64,000 nt of DNA from Prosopocoilus inquinatus (taxonomy: Eukaryota > Arthropoda > Insecta > Coleoptera > Lucanidae), in NCBI GenBank assembly GCA_036172665.1, contig CM069872.1, positions 54,918,101-54,982,100 of the forward strand, written 5' to 3'. Positions 55,875 through 64,000 of the stretch are shown here, piece by piece. Each line of letters starts with the position of its first letter. Positions within the stretch are counted from its first letter, which is position 1. The position numbers were made by a program, and so were the translations under genes. The notes beneath the pieces are model-generated. The model was not told the DNA's origin. It was given only the letters and a program-made list of their open reading frames with translations, and did no database searches.

Positions 55875-57245
55875 TTTTCGCCCTTTTTGGCTTTCTCAAC
55901 CAATAGGACATTATTTTGCCTTTACGTTCAACCAGTTCGACAGCCTTCCGTCCTTTTGTGGCCTCCTTTTACATCAGGACTTGCGCAGTCCTCTTCTTCA
56001 TCCGTCTCTTCAGCAGCTTACTTTGGAACCTTTCACCCTTTCAGGCTTCCTCACCCAATAGAATCATGAGCCAGTCTCGTTACCCTTAAATAAAGTAAAA
56101 GAGCCCTTCCGTCCTTTTTTGGCCTCCTTTTACAGCTGGGCTTCCGTAGTCCTCTTCCTCATCCGTCTCCTCAGCAGCTTAATTTGGAACCTTTCACCCT
56201 TTCTGGCTTCCTCACCCAATAGGACCATGAGCCAGTCTCGTTACCCTTAAATAAAGTAAAAGAGCCCTTCCGTCCTTTTTTGGCCTCCTTTTACATTTGG
56301 GCGTCTGTGGTTTTCGCCTTCATCCTTCTCTTCAGCAGTTTACTTTGGAACCTTTTCCCCTTTTTGGCTTTCCCAACCAATACGACCACCTTTTACAGCT
56401 GGGCTTGTGTAGTCCTCGTCTTCACCCATCTCCACAGCAGCTTACTTTGGATCCCTTCATCATTTATGGCTTTCTCAACCAACAGGTCCATTAACCACAC
56501 TCGTTGCCATTCCAATCAACCAGTCCAAGAGCCTTCCGCTCTTTCTTGGCCTCCTTTTACATTTGGGCTTCCGTGGTTCTCGCCTTCATCCTTCTCTTCA
56601 GCAGTTTACTTTGGAATCTTTTAGCTTTTTTAGTTTTCTCAATCAATACGACCATCGAGCATTCTCGCTGCCCTTACATTCAACCAGTACAAGAGGCTCC
56701 AGCTTATTTGGAACCTTTCATTCTTTTTGGCTTTCTTAACCAATAAGGCCAGAAACGATTCTCGTCGCCCGTACATTCAATTGGTACAAGAGTCTTCCGT
56801 CCTTTCCTGGTCTCCTTTTACATTTGGACTTCTGTTGTCTTCGCCTTCAAATAACTTCTCAGCAGCTTACCTCGGAACCTTTCACCTTTTTCGGTTTTCT
56901 CAACCAATACGACCACGGAGCATTCTCGGTGCCCTTATATTCAACCAGTACAGGAGCCTTCCGTTCTTTTTTGACATGCTCTTGCAGTTGGACTTCCGCA
57001 ATTCTCGTTTTCATCCTTCTTCTCGGCAGCTTACTCTCGGACCTTTCCCCCTTCTTGGTTTCTTCAACCAATAAGTTGAATCTGGGGCCGTGAACCATTC
57101 TCAACAAGTAAGAGGCCTCTCATTCTTCCCATTCTTTTTTTGGCTTCCTTGTTATCGTAGGCCTCGTCTTCATTCATCTCCTCCATACGTGATTTTGGGA
57201 ACCTTTCGCCTTTCTGGCTTTCTCAGCCATTTGTTTTTTAAACTT
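55875..57245 (+). repeat. Tandem array, about 161-bp unit, about nine imperfect copies
   Basis: GGAACCTTT or a variant lies at 56025, 56186, 56347, 56449, 56613, 56710, 56874, about 57037 and about 57195. Companion blocks are CTTCCGTCCTTTTTTGGCCT, CCTTTTACATTTGGG, TCATCC(G/T)TCTC and CAGCAGCTTACTTT. The pattern gives Phe/Trp/Ser-rich frames of up to 115 codons that reflect the repeat, not a gene. Confidence 0.88.
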
Positions 57246-57249
57246 GAAA

Positions 57250-57970
57250 GCTTCTAGGACCATGAACCATTCTTGTAAGTAACAAGTCCTCCATTACTTT
57301 TTTTTTTGACTTCGTCGAAATAGGAGGTTTCCGTGATCCTCGTCCTCCGTCCGTCTTCTTCGCAGCTTACTTTGCTGAAATTCCGCGTCTTTCTTCGTCT
57401 TCTTCCTCCTCTTCCTTACAGCGTTCCCCTTCGTTTTGCTACTTCTCCTCCCCCCCCCCCTCCCCCCCGTTGCCTTTATTAATATCACAGCTGATCTTAT
57501 TCTGATCACTTTCTCGACTAATATTTCTCCATCCCTTATTCACGTGAGCTTTCCTAAAAAAAAATCTTCTTCTACCAGCTGGAAGGAGAATTTAGCTAAC
57601 ACCCACAAGTCAGTCGTCTCATGGATCAAAGAAAAAATGTCTGGGTACTCTTTGCCCCCCCCACCCCTCCGCCGCCCTTCTTCTTCTTCTTCTTCCTGCC
57701 AGTTTGAATTATTTGATTAACATCCACATGCGACTCCAGTCGCGGATTAAAAAAAAATTTGCTGCCCCCAATTTCATTTTCCTTTCCACTTTAAATTGTT
57801 CTTCCGTCTCCACCGCAATCTCACCCTTCATCCTGTTCCTCAAGCGCTCCTTACGCCTTCTTGTTTCTTCTACCAGTCATTATTTTCCCCCTTCCTTTTT
57901 ATGACGTTCCAATTTTTTCTCCCCTCTTTCTCTTGCCCACCTTCGATCTTCTCCGGGCACGTTTCTAAGT
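57250..57970. other. Pyrimidine-rich intergenic DNA
   Basis: TTC/CCT-rich, continuing the composition of the preceding array. No gene recognised. Confidence 0.45.
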
Positions 57971-57975
57971 TTTAA

Positions 57976-58222
57976 GGTAGGAGAAGTAATTGTGTTTAAA
58001 GAAGTTAGGCTAGGAGAAGTAATCGTGATTAAATTTATGGTGGGAGAAGGTAATCAGGGATGCGGTAGGAGAAGTGTAATCAGGGAGACGGTAGGAGAAG
58101 TAATCAAGCGTACGGTAGGAGAAGTAATTAGGAAGACGGTAGGAGAAGTAATTAGCCAGACGGTAGGAGAAGTAATTAGGGAGACGGTAAGAAAAGTAAT
58201 TAGGACGACGGTAGAAGTAATC
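57976..58222 (+). repeat. 21-bp minisatellite
   Basis: Units of the form GGTAGGAGAAGTAATTAGGGA, about ten copies, the middle ones near-perfect. Because 21 is a multiple of three, an 83-codon frame with repeating VGEVIRET results. There is no other sign of a gene. Confidence 0.9.
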
Positions 58223-58224
58223 CC

Positions 58225-59010
58225 GTCACACCAAATGAATTAGGTAATTCTCTGTGAAAATATTATTTAGAATTATGGCGGAACATTTTTAACTGATTTT
58301 TTATAAGCTGACCGTCTCGAGTGGAACTGCGCAGTAACAAACATCCATCCGACTAGTAATTATAATTAGCGTCTAGCAAGTCTCCGCATTTTTTTCTGCG
58401 GAGAGCCCAATGCGAAACTTAAATTAACTCAGCAAGCGTAAGCGCACGCGATTTAATCTCTTTTTTACATGAAAAAAACAAAACTTTTTAATTTAATTGA
58501 ATGACGTAAAAATTAACAAACAGCATGCGAGTGACGAAAACATTCCGTTTAACGTCAGCGTACCAAAAATAGAAATTGCGTCGATTCGAAACGCCTGCTT
58601 ACACGCTCTCAGCTCACAATCAGATTTTTTTTTTATTACCGTTGTTATTGTTATGCGCGGTGGTTGAATCGCAGAGCAGCCGCCGGCCCTTTGGAATATA
58701 ACGAGGGTTAACAAGTTCTAGTTCGCCGGTTGATGGTGATGAAGCGCTCACTAGCGCGGCCGAGTTCATCCGTTAAAAATTAACGCGCAATTTTCACTCC
58801 CGCAGCAACGCGACAACGCTTTGACGATGCGGTGGCTTCTATTAATTAATTTCGATTTTATTATCTCTCAGCCCCTCTCACTCTATTTTTTTTTTGACTT
58901 TTTGACGCATTAAAAACATTAATTACATCTCCCCCCCCCACCGACTTTAAATAATATTGTCAGAGAGAATTAATATACGTTTGCGAGCAACCCCTATTAT
59001 GACTTTAACC
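58225..59010. other. Intergenic DNA without a supported gene
   Basis: No gene or repeat recognised. Confidence 0.45.
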
Positions 59011-59013
59011 AAC

Positions 59014-59742
59014 AAACGTAGCCTCGTATTATTTTAATTAACGTTAGGGATTTAATGCATGTTTGTATATAACGCAGTTATACCGGCGTATATCAAACGT
59101 AGCCTCGTATTATTTTAATTAACGTTAGGGATTTAATGCATGTTTGTATATAATGCGGATACACCGGCGTATATCAAAAGTAGCCGCGTATTATTTTAAT
59201 TAACGTTAGGGATTTAATGCATGTTTGTATATAACGCAGATACACCGGCGTATATCAAAAGTAGCCGTGTATTATTTTAATTAACGTTAGGGATTTAATG
59301 CATGTTTGTATATAACGCAGTTATACCGGCGTATATCAAACGTAGCCTCGTATTATTTTAATTAACGTTAGGGATTTAATGCATGTTTGTATATAATGCG
59401 GATACACCGGCGTATATCAAACGTAGCCTCGTATTATTTTAATTAACGTTAGGGATTTAATGCATGTTTGTATATAATGCGGATACACCGGCGTATATCA
59501 AAAGTAGCCGCGTATTATTTTAATTAACGTTAGGGATTTAATGCATGTTTGTATATAATGCGGATACACCGGCGTATATCAAAAGTAGCCGCGTATTATT
59601 TTAATTAACGTTAGGGATTTAATGCATGTTTGTATATAACGCAGTTATACCGGCGTATATCAAACGTAGCCGCGTATTATTTTAATTAACGTTAGGGATT
59701 TAATGCATGTTTGTACATAACGCGGATACACCGGCGCTTGTG
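59014..59742 (+). repeat. 81-bp satellite-like array, nine copies
   Basis: Each unit reads AAACGTAGCC(T/G)CGTATT..., then TAATTAACGTTAGGGATTTA, ATGCATGTTTGTATATAA and a variable CGCAGTTATACC or TGCGGATACACC end. Starts fall every 81 bases from 59014. Two variable positions combine in several ways, so copies have been shuffled. There are no unique spacers, so it is not CRISPR-like. Confidence 0.95.
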
Positions 59743-59744
59743 TG

Positions 59745-61445
59745 ATGTGCGTTCAGTTTAATGTGGTCTCGAATAAATTAAACACGCGTTATATTTAAGT
59801 GCGATAGAACATTTTGCGAAGATTAATACTGATTGTTATTGAAGTTTATTCGAGAGATTGGATCACTTATTTTCAACGCCGCGTACGCACGTGTGACTTG
59901 TCGGAGTCCGGCGCGTTGCGCCGTTGTCTTTCGTACTCTCGCGTTGTTCATCTTTTGTTTTAATAAACGTCTGAATGGTACGATCTGCGATTTCGTTGCG
60001 ACGAACAATTATTTCGAATGCAAGAGTCGATTAGAATTTTTTGCGAATTTTGGCGCACGCTGCGATCCTTGAGGACGGTTCTGCAGTGGCGTAGAACTTA
60101 ACTTTTGACCTCGCCGGTCTCCGCGCGGGACAGCTCATTGTCTTCTTCAGCGCCGACTTGCTACTACCGTTTTTTTTTTTTTTTTTGGTTAATCATTCAG
60201 GTGATGAAGTCAATCGATTCAGGTGGTAGCAAAAGGGCGAGTCGAGCTGAGGAAGGGGCACCGGAAAACGATTGATTCGGCGCTACGCGCAATTTCCTTC
60301 AGGATTACCACCTGAAGTAAAACTTTAAGGACGTTAAAAAATTGAGTTTTATTCGGCGCGACGATTCGAAAATTAATCATTAAGCACGCAATTTCCCGCA
60401 CACACCTGCCCCCCAAAACGAAATTTACAAATTCGCCGCGAAGAAACTTCGACGGAAACTTTTTTTTTTTCAACGCGGTTTTCCGTTTTACCCTTGCAGT
60501 TTTCTGTCCTTTCCGCGCCCCCCCCCCCCACGAGGCGAGCTTAAAATTATTCATCGGCGGTCGTCGTCGTCGTAGCGTGCGGCGTTCACATTTTTAACGG
60601 GATTTATGTCCGTCGCCGTAATACATTTCTTAACGTGTACTTACCGCCCGCCCCCTCACCTCCGGCTGTTTCGCGATAAATCTTGATAAACATAATGTTA
60701 TATGGCGTTATTTATGTATTTCATAGCGCAGTGCATCGCTTATGCACTCACATAAATTAAGGTGCGCTTCGAAAGAACAATAAATACGCGACTTATCCCG
60801 CCGCATTAACGCCGCGCCGCGCCGCGCCGAGGAGGGGCCGAGCGCTGCGCAAAACCTGTCGCCTCCCCCGGGGGAATCACTCGCGTCGCGATTGCGTCCT
60901 CCATGTCCGGAGTTCGGAAACTACGCGCGCAGCTTGAATAAACAACAACATCGAATTGCTTCGACCCGCGCGAACTCCGACGTTATTAGGCGAGCTTCAC
61001 TAATGAAGCTTCTGCGTTTGACGTCAATTTGAATGTGTATTCAACTCTGGCGGGAATAACCGTCGCCGCATATGCATCGGATGATGGATCGACCGCTTCC
61101 ATTAAACAAAATAAAAAAAAGAACTACGAACGCAAGACGAGTACAATTTATTAACAACGTCCATTTCTCTAAATAGATTAGGTTAGGTAAGTTTCGAACG
61201 ACTTTTATGGCGCCAAACAATTAAGTCGAACTTAAAATTTAAGTATTGCTTATAATGTGACATTTGAGCATGACACGACATTCAGTAAATGACATGATGG
61301 CAGCGCTTAAAGTTAAGCTATCCTTAAGTGTTTGGTGCAACTGACCATTAGAGTGAACTATATAAGTTGTAGCCGCATGCGGATTCAGATTTTTAAAGAA
61401 TCGCGCTTTAAATTCCTTCCTTTTCTTCTTCCTCTTCTAAATTAA
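59745..61445. other. Intergenic DNA with GC-rich patches
   Basis: GC-rich runs (GCCGCGCCGCGCCGCGCC near 60810-60830) alternate with AT-rich, homeodomain-site-like stretches (TTATTTATG, about 60700-60760). No exon could be defended on either strand. Confidence 0.45.
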
Positions 61446-61489
61446 AAGGCAGTATGGTCGGCAAGAGGAAACTATAACTGTACGCGGCG

Positions 61490-61608
61490 TTATCGGCGGG
61501 ATTTAAAAAAAGAAAATGCCGGGCCGCACTGGCGCGTTGCGTAAACCGTTGCGTTCAAGCAACGCGCCAGTGCGGCCCGGCAATAATTTTTAAATTCCCC
61601 CGCCGCCA
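61490..61608. repeat. GC-rich palindrome with a perfect 23-bp stem
   Basis: 61518-61540 (GCCGGGCCGCACTGGCGCGT...) is exactly complementary to 61559-61581 around an 18-base loop. Outside this, GGCGGGATTTAAAAA and TTTTTAAATTCCCCCGCC extend the arms with mismatches. Confidence 0.9.
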
Positions 61609-62068
61609 GCGCGGCTTTGATTGGAGGGGGTGGGTCCAACTACCTCTTTCACATCCCTCCGGCAACGCTTTTTCTACGTCAGCATGAATTCGCAGCGCGT
61701 CTTCAAACAATAAAAGCTTGTTTTCCTTTCACTTAAAAAAAAGAGTGACCTGGCACAAGAAAAAAAAAAGCGCCGATGAAGTTTCGCAAGCTCCTTATTG
61801 GCTCACTCGCGACGAGGTGTCCCGGGGCGCAGGGGGTGGCAAAAATCAACTGCGCAGCTTTAGGACCGCCCGTTTTCGACCGCGAGCCACTTTGTTTCGT
61901 TTAGGTATCATCGAAACTTTTCTAACTTCGAACGTCCCCTAAAACTAGAAGTATAGTCGGCAGATAAACTGCAAGGATACGCAGGGGGATGTAAAAAAAA
62001 TTGCCGGACCTTCCCTTCTAATCTAAGCCGCGCTGATGACCTTTTGCGTAAAATGCCACCGACGGCTG

Positions 62069-62192
62069 CCCGATTTCTTCACCTCCTGATAAATTTATCT
62101 GCCAAGTATTATCCTTGGAAACCATTGCATCGATAATAGTTTCCCTGGATACTACCTGGCGGATAAATTTATCCGTAGGTGAAGAAATCGGC
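62069..62192. repeat. Inverted repeat in the second unit
   Basis: CCGATTTCTTCACCTCCTGA plus TAAATTTATC on the left pairs with GGATAAATTTATCCGTAGGTGAAGAAATCGG on the right, across about 60 bases. Confidence 0.82.
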
Positions 62193-62564
62193 CCTTAGTC
62201 TGCTTCCAATCTGAGCTGGCGTGCTGGCGCAGGTTGCCGTTTATACAAGCGCGGCTTAGATTGGAGGGTGACCTAACAACTACTTCTTTCCCATCCCCTT
62301 GGCGACGCCGTTTCCACGTCAGTATAAATTTGCAGCGTGTCGTCAAACAACGAAAACCTCGTTTTCGTTTCGCTTAAAAAAAAAAAAGAGCCACCTGGTT
62401 CAAGAAAAAAAACGCACCGAAGAAGTTTCGCAACGCCCTCATTGGTTCACTCGCGACGAGGTGTGCCGGGGCGCAGGGGGGTGGCAAGAATCAACCGCGC
62501 AGCTTTAGGACCGTCCGTTTTGTACTGCGCAGCCATTTCGTTCCGTTTTGGTTCGCCTCATTTC

Positions 62565-64000
62565 GTTTTTTTATTTTTTATATATTATTTATTCTGCATC
62601 AAATTTTTTTTTATATAACTCATATACAAACGAATGATTGGGATTTATGAAATTTAGCAGTAGCTACTAAATTGCACCGTCGCGCCATCTATCGATCTAT
62701 TGATGGTAAGCTTAACTCGTCCGTATAGAAAACTGTAACCGCGTTCCGAATTTGCGGCGACAGTTCGTCCTACAAACTCTAGATGGAGGAAGCGTTTCAC
62801 AATCGATAACTGACGCAGCCGCCTTTTTTTTTCGAGTTTACAGGGAAGTTAGGTTAGGAAATTATTACATTTTGTCGTGGCAAGAATTTTTCGCGTAATC
62901 TGCATTTACAGAGTTCTTTTGTTTACTCGCTTGGAATTCGTAGAATTCTTTGCGTCGCGTCGCCATCTCCTCTGACGCTGCGAAACAGAGTTCTTTTTCT
63001 GACTTTAAGCGACGAATAATACAGTTTCCTGTTTTAGTTTCATACCGGCTTGGCATGATGCGGCTTACGGTGACTAGATGGCGACAACGTGGAGAAAAAA
63101 ATATTTTACTCGAGTATAGATTTTTTCTTCCTTTCCTTTTTCGTTTCATAAATAAATCGAGTTATATTTATGGAAGAGTTTTTATTATTTTTTATTATTA
63201 TTTTAAAGACTGGTCGTTTGTTTCCATTAACGAGAACTCCAGACCAATGCGTCGATAACAATTGGCGTGCAAGATTTTAGAACGGGAATGTAACTTACAC
63301 TCCCAACGGTCCCACTATCGGCAGATCGGCTGTTCAGTGGTACGGGTTGGTGTCCAAATCAAGCGCGCCGAATAACCTAGCATATAGTTATTAAAAAATA
63401 AAATAAAAAACATCAGTTTTTTTTCAAACCTGCCTTTATTAATACACGCAAAAATCGTACAAGGTTACGTAAATACCGAGCGACTATCGACACCTGAGTT
63501 TTTTTTTTTTGTTGGATTGGTAACATTTTTCAATATTTATGTTATCTCATCAGTGTTCCCAACCTGTTCACTTTGCTTGAATCATTTAATCCAACGCAGT
63601 ACTTCAAACAATAATTAAATATAAATGGACGTCAAACAGCAAGTTGAATGAAATTAAAAGCGAATAACGGGGCCCGTATTTCGTTTACAAAAAAAGAAAA
63701 CGCTAACGGCAAAAACCCGGCCAGTAATTCGATTTTATTTGTGACTGCGTGTCGTCAGAAATGAAAAGCGAAACAATTAAAAAAAAAAGTCAACAGTCAA
63801 CAATAAATTTGAAAATCAAAGTACGCTTAACTCCAAGCTGACGGCGTCGCACTTTTTCCTTCAGAAGCCAGGTTAACATGCCACGCTTGCGTACTAGGCG
63901 TCCTCGTTGCTACGTGGAGGTCGGTGAACCATCCCCAAAGTAAATTCGCCCCTAGAGTATGCAACGCTGTATGCAGCGCTGTCTGAGAACGTTCCGCCCC
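62565..64000. other. Right-edge intergenic DNA
   Basis: No gene recognised. Three AGATGGCG words (62683, 62961 and 63076, both orientations) cluster here. Confidence 0.5.

Larger units (their letters stand above)
61451..62560 (+). repeat. Tandem duplication of a 500-600-bp unit
   Basis: AGTATGGTCGGCAAG at about 61451 and AGTATAGTCGGCAGA at about 61950 open two collinear units. Both contain a GCGGCTT(T/A)GATTGGAGGG block, ACGTCAG(C/T)AT, a TCACTCGCGACGAGGTGT block and CGCAGCTTTAGGACCG(C/T)CCG. Each unit carries its own, unrelated palindrome. Confidence 0.85.

Noticed and set aside
56280..57074. Phe/Ser/Trp-rich frames of 80-115 codons
   Set aside because: They restate a ~161-bp tandem repeat in two frames, with stops in different places in each unit.
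57992..58243. 83-codon frame with repeating VGEVIRET
   Set aside because: Produced by a 21-bp minisatellite. No start context, splice sites or homologue recognised.
59014..59742. CRISPR-like regular array
   Set aside because: The 81-bp units are contiguous, with no unique spacers, and the DNA is a eukaryotic nuclear sequence.
61181..61192. TTAGGTTAGG, the insect telomere word
   Set aside because: Only two adjacent units here and near 62848, too short to indicate telomeric DNA.

Overview
The window is nuclear DNA of an insect. Two spliced genes with arthropod-type signal peptides, GT-AG introns and TATA/Inr core promoters sit in AT-rich DNA packed with tandem arrays, foldback elements and MITEs. 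A clip-domain serine protease homolog of the prophenoloxidase-activating type and a single-domain GH18 chitinase fit a holometabolous insect. I lean towards a beetle, but that is inference from gene families and repeat style.

Layout. 1-8.8 kb is intergenic: a 153/550-bp array at the left edge, and two arrays of a 177-bp family (5.6 and 7.9 kb) with an inverted solo copy at 1.75 kb. 8.8-13.15 kb holds the clip-domain serine protease homolog (minus strand, 2 exons, 360 aa), whose 3.1-kb intron contains a tandem array. 13.2-21.4 kb is T-rich spacer with a 160-bp array, two MITEs, a duplicated segment with an inverted tail, and a broken YqaJ-type exonuclease gene. 21.4-29.5 kb holds the chitinase (plus strand, 8 exons, 391 aa); its 6-kb second intron carries a degenerate array and several foldbacks. 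From 29.5 kb to the end I see no gene I can support. That part contains a composite minisatellite family (30.1, 34.4 and 36.5 kb, the last with a 146-bp period), a repeat rich in TCAAGGTCA (33.3 and 37.9 kb), a 3.65-kb segment repeated 2.3 times (44.0-52.4 kb), a 266-bp family (42.5 and 53.5 kb), a 161-bp array beside a large palindrome (55.6-57.2 kb), an 81-bp array (59.0-59.7 kb) and a duplicated unit with palindromes (61.5-62.6 kb).

How the genes relate. They are divergently oriented, about 8.3 kb apart, and nothing shows co-regulation. The protease homolog would act extracellularly as a non-catalytic cofactor in melanisation or immune signalling. The chitinase is a secreted enzyme with the full GH18 catalytic motif, for cuticle, peritrophic-matrix or dietary chitin. 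The most unusual content is the repeat landscape: many unrelated arrays share nucleosome-like periods, one repeat family embeds nuclear-receptor half-sites, and one about 40-bp core is shared by two otherwise different arrays 44 kb apart. All coordinates and splice sites were read by eye; no database search was run.
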